Shown here one piece after another: positions 51,942-61,160 of a DNA stretch of 64,000 nucleotides. Made by a program: the position numbers and the translations under genes. Location: NCBI RefSeq assembly GCF_900129425.1, contig NZ_LT670817.1, positions 7,344,001 to 7,408,000 of the forward strand. The letters are read 5' to 3'. Numbering within the stretch: position 1 is the first letter of the stretch; each line of letters opens with the position of its first letter. The stretch comes from Bradyrhizobium erythrophlei. Lineage in GTDB: Bacteria > Pseudomonadota > Alphaproteobacteria > Rhizobiales > Xanthobacteraceae. The notes under the pieces were generated by a model. The model saw only the letters and a program-made list of their open reading frames with translations. It made no database searches and was not told the DNA's origin.

Positions 51942-52847
51942 ATGCATCTTCTCGACAACGACCAAGCAGAAGACCGGCTGGGTCGGGCGGACCCGACCTG
52001 GGAATATTCGGTCCCGGATATTGCGACCCATGGGCGCTTCGATCAGCCCACCATGGATCACCTCGACTCCCTCGAAGCCCAGAGCATCTACATTTTCAGA
52101 GAAGCCTTCGCGCGGCTGAAGAAACTCGCGCTGTTGTGGTCGCTGGGCAAGGATTCCAACGTGATGATCTGGCTGGCGCGCAAGGCCTTTTTCGGCCGCG
52201 TGCCGTTCCCCGCCTTGCACGTCGATACCGGCAAGAAATTTTCGGAGATGTATGAGTTTCGCGATCGCTACGGCAAGGAATGGGAACTCGATCTCAAGAT
52301 CGAACCCTGCCCGCCGCTGGAAACCATCGATCCGACCTTGCCGCCGGCCGCGCGATCCGCCGCACGCAAGACCGAAGGGCTCAAACTCGCACTCGCCAAA
52401 TATGGCTTCGATGGATTGATCGCCGGGATTCGCCGCGACGAAGAGGCCACCCGCGCCAAGGAGAGGGTATTCTCGCCGCGCGGCACCGAAGGCGGATGGG
52501 ACGTGCGCGATCAGCCGCCGGAATTCTGGGACCAGTTCAACGCTTCGCCGCCGCCGGGCGCGCATTTGCGCATTCACCCCATCCTGCATTGGACTGAGGC
52601 CGATATCTGGGCCTACACGCAGCGCGAAAACATCCCGATCATTCCGCTTTATCTGGCGAGGGACGGCAAGCGCTATCGTTCGCTGGGCGATCAGGACATC
52701 ACCAATCCCGTGGCTTCGACCGCTTCGAGCATCGAGGAAATCCTGATCGAGCTCGACGGCACCAAGGTGCCGGAGCGGTCGGGCAGAGCGCTCGATCATG
52801 AAACCGAAGATGCCTTCGAGCGGCTGCGTGTCGCCGGCTATCTCTGA
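51942..52847 (+). CDS. cysD: Sulfate adenylyltransferase small subunit
   Basis: The 301-residue protein starts at the ATG at 51942 after AGGGG. It has the PP-loop LWSLGKDSNVMIWLARKAF, the core GLIAGIRRDEEATRAKERVFS, IHPILHWTEADIW and SLGDQDITNPV. It transfers AMP to sulfate with the CysN GTPase. It is followed by cysNC after 12 bases. Confidence 0.96.
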   Translation: MHLLDNDQAEDRLGRADPTWEYSVPDIATHGRFDQPTMDHLDSLEAQSIYIFREAFARLKKLALLWSLGKDSNVMIWLARKAFFGRVPFPALHVDTGKKFSEMYEFRDRYGKEWELDLKIEPCPPLETIDPTLPPAARSAARKTEGLKLALAKYGFDGLIAGIRRDEEATRAKERVFSPRGTEGGWDVRDQPPEFWDQFNASPPPGAHLRIHPILHWTEADIWAYTQRENIPIIPLYLARDGKRYRSLGDQDITNPVASTASSIEEILIELDGTKVPERSGRALDHETEDAFERLRVAGYL

Positions 52848-52859
52848 ACCGACATTGAG

Positions 52860-54788
52860 TTGAGTGATCAGATGAACATGCTCGTTCCAACAGCGACATC
52901 GGCGACGCCCAACGGCACCACCCGCCCCCAGGTCCGCATCGTCATTGTCGGCCATGTCGATCACGGCAAGTCGACACTGGTCGGGCGTCTGCTGCACGAA
53001 ACCGGCAGCCTGCCCGAGGGCAAGCTCGAAATGCTCCAGGCCGTCAGCGCGCGACGCGGCATGCCGTTCGAATGGTCGTTCCTTTTGGATGCACTGCAGA
53101 CCGAACGCGACCAGGGCATCACCATCGACACCACGCAAATCCGATTCCGCACCCGGTCGCGCGACGTGGTGCTGATCGACGCCCCCGGTCACGCCGAATT
53201 CCTGCGCAACATGATCACCGGCGCCTCGCAGGCAGACGGCGCGGTCCTGATCATCGACGCGCTGGAAGGCGTGCGCGATCAGACCCGGCGCCATGGCTAT
53301 CTGCTGCATCTTCTCGGCGTCAAACAGGTCGCCGTCGTCGTCAACAAGATGGACCGGGTCGATTTCAGCGCGGCGCGATTTGACGAGATAAGCAACGAGA
53401 TTTCCGCGCATCTCATCGGTCTCGGCCTCACGCCGTCGGCGGTAATTCCGATTTCGGCGCGCGACGGCGACGGCGTCGCGGCGCGCACGCCGCGGATCGG
53501 CTGGTACAAGGGGCCGACCGTGGTCGAGGCACTCGACGCGCTGGAGCCGGCGCGGCCGCAGGAGCGGCTTCCGCTGCGGCTGCCGGTGCAGGCGGTCTAT
53601 AAATTCGACGACCGCCGCATTGTCGCCGGCCGCATCGAATCCGGCAACCTTGCCGCCGGAGACGAGATCGTCATCATGCCCGCGGGCAAGGTCGCAAAAA
53701 TCAGGACTGTCGAGGGCTGGCCTGCCACGGCCGTCAGGGAACGCCAGAGCGCCGGACGATCGGTCGGCATTACGCTCGATCGCGAACTGTTCCTCGAACG
53801 CGGCGATGTGATCGCCCATCTCGGAAACAGCCCGCGCGACACCAGCCGAATGCGCGCGCGTATTTTCTGGCTGCATGACAAGCCGCTGACGGCAGGCGCC
53901 TCCATCCTGGTCCGGCTCGGCACGCGGGAGACCCGCGCCACCGTGGTTGCGATCGAGAAGGCCGTCGATCCCGGCGAACTGACGAGCGTGGAGACAAAGT
54001 CGATTGCGCGAAATCATGTCGGCGAAATCGACATTGCGCTGGCGCACCCCACAGCCGCCGATCCCTATACCGACAATCCCCGGACCGGACGGCTGGTGAT
54101 CGAGGTCAATGGCCGCATCGCCGGCGGCGGCCTTGTACTGTCGGTCGATGCCGGACAACGCGCCCTTCCGGTCGATATCGTGCCGGTGGAATCCGCGCTG
54201 CGCCCCGACGAACGCTCGGCGCGCTATCGCCACAACGGCGCGGTGGTCTGGCTGACGGGATTGCCGGGCTCGGGCAAATCTACGCTGGCGCGCGCGCTGG
54301 AACGCAGGCTGTTCGGCAATGGCGGCTCGCCGATGCTGCTGGACGGCGATACGCTGCGCGCCGGACTCAACAGCGATCTCGGTTTCTCCGCCGCCGATCG
54401 CAGCGAGAATATTCGCCGGCTGGCCGAAATCGCGGTTCATCTCGCGCGCAACGGGCACATCGCGATCGTCGCTGCGGTCTCGCCTTCGGCCGAAGACCGC
54501 GCTGCGGCGCGCCGCATCGCCGATACCGCGTTCCGTGAAATCTATGTCGCGACCCCTGCGCAAGTGTGCGAGAGCCGCGATCCCAAGGGCCACTACGCCA
54601 AGGCGCGCGCCGGCACGCTGCAGGCATTCACCGGAATCGGCAACGATTACCAGCCACCGGCACACAGTGAGTTGACGATCGACACCTCGGCGCGCTCGGT
54701 CGCCGATGCGACCGACGAAATCGAGCGGATGCTGGCGAGATCGGGCATTCTGTTCGACGAACTGGTCGATCTTGCCACCAACATCTGA
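52860..54788 (+). CDS. cysNC: Bifunctional sulfate adenylyltransferase large subunit / APS kinase
   Basis: The 642-residue fusion resembles NodQ. The start at TTG 52860 is uncertain; ATGs at 52872 and 52878 are alternatives. The GTPase half has GHVDHGKST at ~residue 31, DAPGHAEFLRNMITGAS and NKMDRVD at ~161. The kinase half starts near residue 460 with GLPGSGKSTLARAL and LLDGDTLRAGLNSDLGFS. It makes APS and then PAPS. Confidence 0.96.
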   Translation: MSDQMNMLVPTATSATPNGTTRPQVRIVIVGHVDHGKSTLVGRLLHETGSLPEGKLEMLQAVSARRGMPFEWSFLLDALQTERDQGITIDTTQIRFRTRSRDVVLIDAPGHAEFLRNMITGASQADGAVLIIDALEGVRDQTRRHGYLLHLLGVKQVAVVVNKMDRVDFSAARFDEISNEISAHLIGLGLTPSAVIPISARDGDGVAARTPRIGWYKGPTVVEALDALEPARPQERLPLRLPVQAVYKFDDRRIVAGRIESGNLAAGDEIVIMPAGKVAKIRTVEGWPATAVRERQSAGRSVGITLDRELFLERGDVIAHLGNSPRDTSRMRARIFWLHDKPLTAGASILVRLGTRETRATVVAIEKAVDPGELTSVETKSIARNHVGEIDIALAHPTAADPYTDNPRTGRLVIEVNGRIAGGGLVLSVDAGQRALPVDIVPVESALRPDERSARYRHNGAVVWLTGLPGSGKSTLARALERRLFGNGGSPMLLDGDTLRAGLNSDLGFSAADRSENIRRLAEIAVHLARNGHIAIVAAVSPSAEDRAAARRIADTAFREIYVATPAQVCESRDPKGHYAKARAGTLQAFTGIGNDYQPPAHSELTIDTSARSVADATDEIERMLARSGILFDELVDLATNI

Positions 54789-54968
54789 AGCCTTATTTGA
54801 ACCTTTCTTCCCTGCCCTTGTTATGGGCAATCGAGGGCTGCCAAGGGCCTTCTCAGGGGCCCGGCTTTAGCGCTAAAAGGCCTCCGAACATGGCCCTTTA
54901 CGGTGCCACTTTACCATTTTGACCCCAAAAACTGCGCTTGGTCGCCGTTTCCCGCGAGAAATCTCAAC

Positions 54969-57131
54969 ATGAATCGTATCGATGCCCATGGACTGAAAAT
55001 CGCTCCCGTTTTGTTCGATTTCATCGCCAGGGAGGCGACCCCCAAAACCGGAATTTCCCCCGACGCGTTCTGGGCCGGTCTCGCCGCCATCGTCCAGAAT
55101 CTCGCGCCGAAAAATCGTGAGCTGCTCGCGGTCCGCTACACCTTGCAGGCGAAAATCGACGGTTGGCATCGCGCCAACAAAGGCAAGCCGTTCGACATCA
55201 ATGCGTATACCGCGTTTCTCAGAGAGATCGGTTATCTGCTGCCGGAGCCGGCGACCCACAAGGTCGAGACGTCAAATGTCGACGAAGAGATCGGCAAGCT
55301 CTGCGGACCGCAGCTGGTCGTGCCGCTCACCAATGCGCGCTACGCGCTGAATGCCGCCAACGCGCGCTGGGGCAGCCTCTACGATGCGTTCTATGGCACC
55401 GATGCGATTCCGCACGAAGCCGGTGAAGGTGGCAAGGGTTTCAACAAGGCCCGCGGCGCCAAGGTGGTTGCGAAAGCAAAGAGCTTCCTCGATTCCGCCG
55501 TCCCGCTGGCGACCGGAAGCCACACCGACGTGACTTCCTATAGCATCATCGCCGGACAGCTCGCGGTCAAACTGAAGAGCGGCAACGCGACGACGCTGAA
55601 ATCGAATGAGCAGTTCGCCGGCTATCGGGGCGATGCGGCCGCGCCGGCCGCCATCCTGCTGGTCAACAACGGCATGCATATCGAGATCAAGATCGACCGC
55701 GGCCACATGATCGGCAAGGACGATCCGGCCGGCGTCGCCGACATGATCCTGGAATCGGCTGTCAGTACGATTTTGGACATGGAAGACAGCGTCGCGACGG
55801 TCGATGCCGAAGACAAGGTGCTGGTCTATCGCAATACGCTGGGCCTGATGAACGGTACATTGTCGGCCGATTTCGAGAAAGGCGGCAAGACGCTGACGCG
55901 CGCGCTCAACGCCGACCGCGTCTACAAGACGCCGGACGGCAAGGAACTCACGCTGCATGGCCGCAGCCTGCTGCTGATGCGCAATGTCGGCCATCACATG
56001 TTCACCGACGCCGTGCTCGACTCAACCGGCGCCGAAATTCCCGAAGGTATTCTCGACGCCGCCGTCGCCGCCCTGCTCGCGATCCACGATCTCAAGGGCG
56101 GCTCGAAAACCCGCAACAGCCGCACCGGCTCGGTCTATATCGTCAAGCCGAAGATGCATGGCCCCGACGAGGTTGCGTTGACCTGCGAGTTGTTCGGGCA
56201 GGTCGAGAAGATGCTGTCGTTGCCTGAAAACACCATAAAGGTCGGCATCATGGACGAGGAGCGCCGCACCACGGTCAATCTCAAGGCCTGCATTCAAAAC
56301 GCCACCAGGCGCATCTGCTTCATCAACACCGGCTTCCTCGACCGCACCGGCGACGAGATCCATACCTCGATGGAAGCCGGCCCGATGATCCGCAAGGACG
56401 ACATGAAGGGCAGCGCCTGGATCAAGGCCTACGAGGACAGGAACGTCGACATCGGCCTGATCGACGGCTTGCCCGGCCATGCCCAGATCGGCAAGGGCAT
56501 GTGGGCCGCCCCGGACAAGATGGCGGACATGCTGGCGCAGAAGATCGCGCATCCGCAGGCCGGCGCCACCACCGCGTGGGTGCCATCACCGACCGCGGCG
56601 ACCCTGCACGCGCTGCATTATCACCAGGTCAACGTGCAGGCCCGCCAGCAGGAACTGGCCAAGGGCGGCCCGCGCGCCAAGCTGTCCGACATCCTCACCA
56701 TCCCGGTGTCGCAATCGAACTGGGCGCCCGGCGATGTGAAGCAGGAAATCGACAACAACTGCCAGGGCATTCTCGGCTATGTGGTGCGCTGGATCGATCA
56801 GGGCGTCGGCTGCTCCAAGGTGCCCGACATTCACGACGTCGGCCTGATGGAAGACCGCGCCACCTTGCGTATCTCGAGCCAGCATCTGGCGAACTGGCTG
56901 CATCAGGGCGTCATCACCAAAGACCAAGTGATGGAATCGCTGAAACGGATGGCGGTCGTGGTGGACGGGCAGAACAAAGGCGATCCGCTGTACCGGCCGA
57001 TGGCGCCCGGTTTCGACGGCGTCGCTTTCCAGGCGGCGTGCGATCTCATTTTCAAGGGACGCGAGCAGCCGAACGGCTACACCGAATACATCCTGACGGC
57101 GCGGCGCAGGGAAGCCAAGGCGGCGGGCTGA
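54969..57131 (+). CDS. glcB: Malate synthase G
   Basis: The 720-residue protein is of family length and starts at the ATG at 54969. Active-site sequences are TILDMEDSVATVDAEDK, NSRTGSVYIVKPKMHGPDEVA, EERRTTVNLKACIQ and FLDRTGDEIHTSMEAGPM. It condenses glyoxylate and acetyl-CoA in the glyoxylate bypass. No isocitrate lyase gene is adjacent. The 180 bases upstream (54789-54968) hold no gene. Confidence 0.97.
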   Translation: MNRIDAHGLKIAPVLFDFIAREATPKTGISPDAFWAGLAAIVQNLAPKNRELLAVRYTLQAKIDGWHRANKGKPFDINAYTAFLREIGYLLPEPATHKVETSNVDEEIGKLCGPQLVVPLTNARYALNAANARWGSLYDAFYGTDAIPHEAGEGGKGFNKARGAKVVAKAKSFLDSAVPLATGSHTDVTSYSIIAGQLAVKLKSGNATTLKSNEQFAGYRGDAAAPAAILLVNNGMHIEIKIDRGHMIGKDDPAGVADMILESAVSTILDMEDSVATVDAEDKVLVYRNTLGLMNGTLSADFEKGGKTLTRALNADRVYKTPDGKELTLHGRSLLLMRNVGHHMFTDAVLDSTGAEIPEGILDAAVAALLAIHDLKGGSKTRNSRTGSVYIVKPKMHGPDEVALTCELFGQVEKMLSLPENTIKVGIMDEERRTTVNLKACIQNATRRICFINTGFLDRTGDEIHTSMEAGPMIRKDDMKGSAWIKAYEDRNVDIGLIDGLPGHAQIGKGMWAAPDKMADMLAQKIAHPQAGATTAWVPSPTAATLHALHYHQVNVQARQQELAKGGPRAKLSDILTIPVSQSNWAPGDVKQEIDNNCQGILGYVVRWIDQGVGCSKVPDIHDVGLMEDRATLRISSQHLANWLHQGVITKDQVMESLKRMAVVVDGQNKGDPLYRPMAPGFDGVAFQAACDLIFKGREQPNGYTEYILTARRREAKAAG

Positions 57132-57154
57132 TCATTCAACACGAATGTTCCCGC

Positions 57155-57179
57155 GGAACGTTTGAATTGCCAACCCGTT
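57155..57179 (+). promoter_or_regulatory. EcfG (general stress response) promoter
   Basis: GGAAC (57155-57159), 16 bases, CGTT (57176-57179) is an exact match to the alphaproteobacterial EcfG consensus. It lies 33 bases before the CsbD start at 57212, leaving a leader of about 26 bases with a GAGGAG ribosome site. Confidence 0.85.
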
Positions 57180-57211
57180 GGAAGGCCATCTCAACTCCAG
57201 AGGAGATGACG

Positions 57212-57412
57212 ATGGATTGGAACCGGGTTGAAGGCAACTGGAAGCAGTTCAAGGGCCTCGCCAAGGAAAAATGGGGCAAGCTCACCGACGACGATCTCAA
57301 CGTGATCGAGGGTCGCCGCGAGCAGCTCGAAGGCAAGCTGCAGCAGCGCTACGGCTTCGCCAAGGATCAAATCCACAGGGACGTGGATGACTGGTTCAGG
57401 ACGCTGAAATAG
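57212..57412 (+). CDS. CsbD family stress protein
   Basis: The 66-residue protein starts at the ATG 7 bases after GAGGAG. It has the classical CsbD sequence MDWNRVEGNWKQFKGLAKEK and WGKLTDDDLNVIEGRREQL, ending with VDDWFRTLK. CsbD proteins are abundant after stress entry and have no known biochemical activity. An exact EcfG promoter precedes it. Confidence 0.95.
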   Translation: MDWNRVEGNWKQFKGLAKEKWGKLTDDDLNVIEGRREQLEGKLQQRYGFAKDQIHRDVDDWFRTLK

Positions 57413-57431
57413 GTTTCCCGGATCGGAACGG

Positions 57432-57460
57432 GTCATTGCGAGCCGCCGGCTCGCAATGAC
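57432..57460. repeat. Short palindrome of the tcattgcgag family
   Basis: gtcattgcgagc pairs with gctcgcaatgac around a cgccg loop, 19 bases after the CsbD stop. It could serve as a bidirectional stop for the converging genes. A related pair occurs at 61737-61814. Confidence 0.8.
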
Positions 57461-57476
57461 GGGAAGCCTCCGCTGC

Positions 57477-57632
57477 CTAGAATACCGCTATGTATTTCAG
57501 CAATGAGATCACGCCGAGGATGATCACGATGATCCTCGCGATCTGCTTGGCGCGGCCGTCGATCGGCAACATGTTGATTAGATAAAGAACGAGAATAACG
57601 ACGAGAAATGTAATCAATACGCTGATCAGCAT
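57477..57632 (-). CDS. 51-residue membrane protein (Thivi_2564-like)
   Basis: The protein begins MLISVLITFLVVILVLYLIN, then MLPIDGRAKQIAR, and ends with a second helix IIVIILGVISLLKYIAVF. The two-helix hairpin with a central basic loop fits what I recall as the Thivi_2564 family of tiny membrane proteins. Its function is unknown. An exact EcfG promoter 42 bases upstream suggests stress induction. Confidence 0.85.
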   Translation of the reverse strand: MLISVLITFLVVILVLYLINMLPIDGRAKQIARIIVIILGVISLLKYIAVF

Positions 57633-57673
57633 CCGGAAATCCCCCTGTCATCGAAACCGTGCAGTCCTGCTTC

Positions 57674-57698
57674 AACGCGCATCGTGCCCCTGGGTTCC
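57674..57698 (-). promoter_or_regulatory. EcfG (general stress response) promoter
   Basis: On the minus strand GGAAC (57698-57694), 16 bases, CGTT (57677-57674) is an exact consensus match. It drives the 51-residue membrane protein gene. Confidence 0.85.
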
Positions 57699-57772
57699 AG
57701 ACATGGAACCCGCGCTTTGACAGATCGACAAAGTCACGCAATTTCCGGGAAAAATCCGCGCCCGCCTACTGA

Positions 57773-58414
57773 TCACTCCGACTCCACCTGCGGCCCGCGC
57801 TGATAGCGCGCGCGGACCTGTTGCGAGGCGGGCGAGAAATTCAGCGATGCGCCGCGTCTGTCGGCGCCCTGGCCGGCAGCCAACGTCCCGCCGGCGCCCA
57901 CCACGATGTCACCCTTGCGCAGCGTCGGATCGTTCTCGATCTTGACCGGCGCCAGACCGATCTGGTCCTTGCCGTTGCAGGTGCATCCGGCGACGATCTC
58001 GTTGCGGTAGCGAAACGCGTTCGGCAATTCGGAATAGGGCTTTCCGGTCTCGGTAGCGGCATCGTCGATATTACCGCCGTAGACGACCTTGGTTTCGCTC
58101 GCCGGGCAGAAGCTGTTGCAGGAGGCGGCCCGGCTTTGGTTGTCGGGGGCCGAGATCGGGAAATAGCGCCCGTCGCAGGTGCGCACGCAATAGGCCTGAC
58201 CGCCGCCGGAATAGGCCGCGCGCGCACGGGCTTCATCCTGCGGGCCGGCTGGATTCCCAAACGGCAGGCGGATCAAGGGCGCATGCGACCGGCCGCCGGT
58301 GAACGCACCGAACAGCGCGGAGAGAAAATCTTCGGCGTGAGCAACCGGCGCCAGCGCCGAGGCGCACACCAGCGCGGCCGTACCCAATGCCAGTCTGCCT
58401 GATCTTCCGACCAT
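57773..58414 (-). CDS. DUF2865 exported protein
   Basis: The 213-residue protein starts at the ATG at 58414 preceded by GGAGG; a TTG at 58441 is an alternative. It has a signal peptide (RLALGTAALVCASALAPVAHA). The mature part has three paired cysteine segments: YCVRTCDGRYFPIS, SCNSFCPASE and AGCTCNGKDQIGL, matching DUF2865. The role is unknown. It is 29 bases downstream of the transpeptidase gene and probably shares its promoter. Confidence 0.88.
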   Translation of the reverse strand: MVGRSGRLALGTAALVCASALAPVAHAEDFLSALFGAFTGGRSHAPLIRLPFGNPAGPQDEARARAAYSGGGQAYCVRTCDGRYFPISAPDNQSRAASCNSFCPASETKVVYGGNIDDAATETGKPYSELPNAFRYRNEIVAGCTCNGKDQIGLAPVKIENDPTLRKGDIVVGAGGTLAAGQGADRRGASLNFSPASQQVRARYQRGPQVESE

Positions 58415-58443
58415 GTTCGCCTCCGGCAACGAGGTTGCCAAGT

Positions 58444-59268
58444 TCAGTACAGCGCCGCCGCCGAAAGGTTCATCGCCTGACGGCCCGAGGACAATGTCGT
58501 CACCACGGGACGCGATGCCGCCGGCGTCGGCCGGACATTGATCGTGCCCGCGACGGTTCCAGTGCCCGTTCTCCTGGCTTCGAGATGCGGCGCATTCTTC
58601 GGCAGCACCACGACCTTGGCGCCGACGTTGACGCGGCTGAACAGGTCGGTGACGTCTTCATTGGTCAGGCGGATGCAGCCCGAGGAGACGAACTTGCCGA
58701 TCGTCGAGGGATCGTTGGTGCCGTGAATGCGATAGTCGCTGGAGCCGAGATACATGGCGCGCGCGCCCAAGGGATTGCCGGGGCCGCCTGCCATGAAACG
58801 CGGCAGATAAGGCTGGCGCGCGATCATCTGCGCGGGCGGATGCCAATCCGGCCATTCCGCCTTGCGGCTGATGGACTGCACGCCGGACCAGGTGAAGCCC
58901 TCGCGGCCGACGCCGACGCCGTAACGAATGGCGCGGCCCTGGCCGAGCACGAAATACAGCGCGGTGTTGCCGGTATCGATGATGACGGTGCCGGGCGCTT
59001 CGCGAGTGTCGAACGCGACGACGGCGCGCCGCAGCCGCTCCGGAACCACGCTTCCATCGCCGCCTTGATGTGTCAGCGCGGGATTGACCGGCGCGGCCAT
59101 GATATTGTCTGACGGAAATCCGTTTTGCGATGTGGAAGCGTAGCCCAGCACCTGCGCGCACGCCGTGCTGGCGAGAAAGGTGGGCGCCAGCAACAGAGCG
59201 CCTGCGAAGATCAGCGCGTTGGTCACGCGCGGCGATGGCCTCCGAATGCCTGCGAAGGTCTGTGTCAT
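58444..59268 (-). CDS. L,D-transpeptidase (YkuD family)
   Basis: The 274-residue protein starts at the ATG at 59268. The signal peptide is followed by the YkuD domain (~residues 95-225). The catalytic motif is HGTNDPSTIGKFVSSGCIRL (His and Cys visible). It forms 3-3 cross-links in peptidoglycan or attaches proteins to it. An exact EcfG promoter lies 50 bases upstream of its start. Confidence 0.94.
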   Translation of the reverse strand: MTQTFAGIRRPSPRVTNALIFAGALLLAPTFLASTACAQVLGYASTSQNGFPSDNIMAAPVNPALTHQGGDGSVVPERLRRAVVAFDTREAPGTVIIDTGNTALYFVLGQGRAIRYGVGVGREGFTWSGVQSISRKAEWPDWHPPAQMIARQPYLPRFMAGGPGNPLGARAMYLGSSDYRIHGTNDPSTIGKFVSSGCIRLTNEDVTDLFSRVNVGAKVVVLPKNAPHLEARRTGTGTVAGTINVRPTPAASRPVVTTLSSGRQAMNLSAAALY

Positions 59269-59317
59269 GAGCTGCCCCGTTCGATGATGCGCATCGTGTT
59301 GATGCTCTGCAAAATCA

Positions 59318-59342
59318 AACGCGACCGATGCTCCACGGTTCC
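59318..59342 (-). promoter_or_regulatory. EcfG (general stress response) promoter
   Basis: On the minus strand GGAAC (59342-59338), 16 bases, CGTT (59321-59318) matches exactly. It precedes the L,D-transpeptidase and DUF2865 genes. Confidence 0.85.
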
Positions 59343-59400
59343 GTCTCGATTCAAATACAGCGGAACCTGTCAAGAACGCCCCGCTTCACGTTTCCGCGAT

Positions 59401-59425
59401 GGAACTTTTTAGGCTGGCGCCGGTT
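59401..59425 (+). promoter_or_regulatory. EcfG-like promoter variant
   Basis: GGAAC (59401-59405), 16 bases, GGTT (59422-59425) is one base off consensus. It is 76 bases upstream of the AI-2E family gene's GTG. It is in the same regulon island, so it may work, but it is weaker evidence than the exact sites. Confidence 0.45.
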
Positions 59426-59500
59426 ATGGCGGCCAGAGGTCGGTTCGGTGCGCGATGTCGCGGCTCCCGTCAGATGTCGCTGTAGCGCGGGGAGAGCGAA

Positions 59501-60595
59501 GTGCGTGTCCTTCCCAATGACGCGGTGGGTACGCCGCTGCCTGACAGCAAAGCCGAACTGCCGCCGGTGATCCGCCGCGCCGAGGTGGTCGCCTTCGCGC
59601 TGGTCGCGCTGCTGGTGATCTGCGTCGTCGTCGTTCTCTATGTCGCCAAGGCATTCTTTCTTCCCGTGGTAGCGGCCTTCGTGGTCGGCACCATGCTGTC
59701 GCCGGCCGCCGGATATCTGGAGCGGCATCATATTCCCAGGGCGGTTTCGGCGGTTTTGCTCGTGTTCGGGGTCTGCGCGGGTGCTGCCTTCATCGTCGGC
59801 CTGATCTCTTCACCCCTGATGGAATGGACCACGAAACTGCCGGAGCTGGGATCGCGGCTGAAGGATAAGCTGCACGTCTTCGACCGGCCGCTGGCGCTGT
59901 GGCAGGAACTGCAGAACTCGCTCGGCGGATCAGACACGCTCTCGACCTTCCAGATTCCTAAATTCGACTGGGTGCAGCCGACGCTCGAATTTCTGTCGCC
60001 GACCTTCACCGAATTCCTGCTGTTCTTTGCGACGCTGGTGCTGTTCATCGCGAGCTGGCGCGACCTGCGCCGCGCGCTGATCATGAACTTCGCAGACCAT
60101 GCGGCGCGGCTGCGTACCCTGCGGATTCTGAACGAGATCGAAGGCCAACTTGGCGGCTATCTGCTCACGGTGACCATGATCAATCTCGGCGTCGGCGCCG
60201 CCACCGGCATCATCTGCGCGGTCACCGGCATGCCCAACCCGGCCGGGCTCGGGGCGCTGGCCGCGACCTTGAACTTCTTTCCGATCATCGGCCCGGTGGC
60301 GATGTTCGTGATTTTGACGGTGGTCGGCGTGATCGCGTTCTCGACGCTCGGCGGCGCCGTGATCGCGCCTCTGGCGTTTGTCGGGCTGACGTTCCTCGAA
60401 GGTCATTTCGTCACACCGGCCATCATCGGCCGCAGGCTCGAGCTCAACGCGCTCGCGGTGTTCATGGCACTGGCGTTCTGGACCTGGCTGTGGGGACCGA
60501 TGGGCGGCTTCCTGTCGTCGCCGCTGTTGATCGTGGCGCTGATTTTCAAAGAGCATCTGATGCCGGTCGAATCGCCGCAGCTGCCGCCGGACTGA
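59501..60595 (+). CDS. AI-2E transporter family membrane protein
   Basis: The 364-residue protein starts at a GTG with GGGGAG 6 bases upstream. About eight helices are visible: VVAFALVALLVICVVVVLYVAKAFFLPVVAAFVVG at the start, LLFFATLVLFIAS, MFVILTVVGVIAFSTLGG and FLEGHFVTPAIIGRRLELN at the end, typical of the AI-2E exporter (UPF0118) family. Members include quorum-signal and ion transporters; the substrate here is unknown. Confidence 0.92.
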   Translation: MRVLPNDAVGTPLPDSKAELPPVIRRAEVVAFALVALLVICVVVVLYVAKAFFLPVVAAFVVGTMLSPAAGYLERHHIPRAVSAVLLVFGVCAGAAFIVGLISSPLMEWTTKLPELGSRLKDKLHVFDRPLALWQELQNSLGGSDTLSTFQIPKFDWVQPTLEFLSPTFTEFLLFFATLVLFIASWRDLRRALIMNFADHAARLRTLRILNEIEGQLGGYLLTVTMINLGVGAATGIICAVTGMPNPAGLGALAATLNFFPIIGPVAMFVILTVVGVIAFSTLGGAVIAPLAFVGLTFLEGHFVTPAIIGRRLELNALAVFMALAFWTWLWGPMGGFLSSPLLIVALIFKEHLMPVESPQLPPD

Positions 60596-60610
60596 CCCGT
60601 TTGGCGTGAC

Positions 60611-60635
60611 GGAACTTCCGGGAAACCCGGGCGTT
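60611..60635 (+). promoter_or_regulatory. EcfG (general stress response) promoter
   Basis: GGAAC (60611-60615), 16 bases, CGTT (60632-60635) is an exact match, 38 bases before the DUF883 start. The spacer contains a small self-complementary stretch, cccgg/ccggg. Confidence 0.85.
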
Positions 60636-60672
60636 TGTGCGTTACCTGACTTCAGTATTTTGGGAGCTTTTG

Positions 60673-61044
60673 ATGTCGAGTACGGATGGCGAAGCCGGAA
60701 TGCGAAACCTGACGGATAAAGCAACCTATGAACGCCTCGAAAAGGATGTAGCAGCCGTGAAAAACGATATCTCAGCCCTGACCGACCAGATCACCGAGGT
60801 GCTCAACTCGTTCGCCGGCACCGCCAAGAAGCAGGCGCGGCGCGGCTACAAGCAGGCCCGCGCCAATGTCGATTCGGCGGTCGACGATATGTCGGAGCGC
60901 GGCAGCGCCATGATGGATGCCGCGCAGGACGCGGCCTATTCGATCGAGGAATCCCTGGAAGACGTCATCACGCAGCGGCCGCTCGCGACCGTCGGCCTGG
61001 CGCTCGGCCTCGGCTTCCTGATCGGCGTGACGTGGCGCCGCTGA
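60673..61044 (+). CDS. DUF883 family membrane-anchored protein
   Basis: The 123-residue product starts at the ATG at 60673 after GGGAG. A coiled-coil region (YERLEKDVAAVKNDISALTDQITEVL) is followed by amphipathic helices rich in Ala and Asp, then a glycine-zipper tail anchor LATVGLALGLGFLIGVTWRR. This is the ElaB/YqjD-like layout; E. coli relatives bind ribosomes in stationary phase. An exact EcfG promoter is upstream. Confidence 0.92.
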   Translation: MSSTDGEAGMRNLTDKATYERLEKDVAAVKNDISALTDQITEVLNSFAGTAKKQARRGYKQARANVDSAVDDMSERGSAMMDAAQDAAYSIEESLEDVITQRPLATVGLALGLGFLIGVTWRR

Positions 61045-61160
61045 CGTCAGGCGCCTCGCTCGCAATGGCCGTCGCGGCCGGATGAATTTCCTTGATTCGA
61101 ACGGCGGCGCGGCAAGCGCTGTCGGTTTTTCTGCCAGCATTATTTTGAACGGGCTTTCAG

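Noticed and set aside
51837..54830. A 997-codon open frame on the minus strand opposite cysD and cysNC
   Set aside because: It mirrors high-GC coding sequence on the plus strand, has no family motifs and an Arg/Asp/Gly-rich composition typical of antisense frames.
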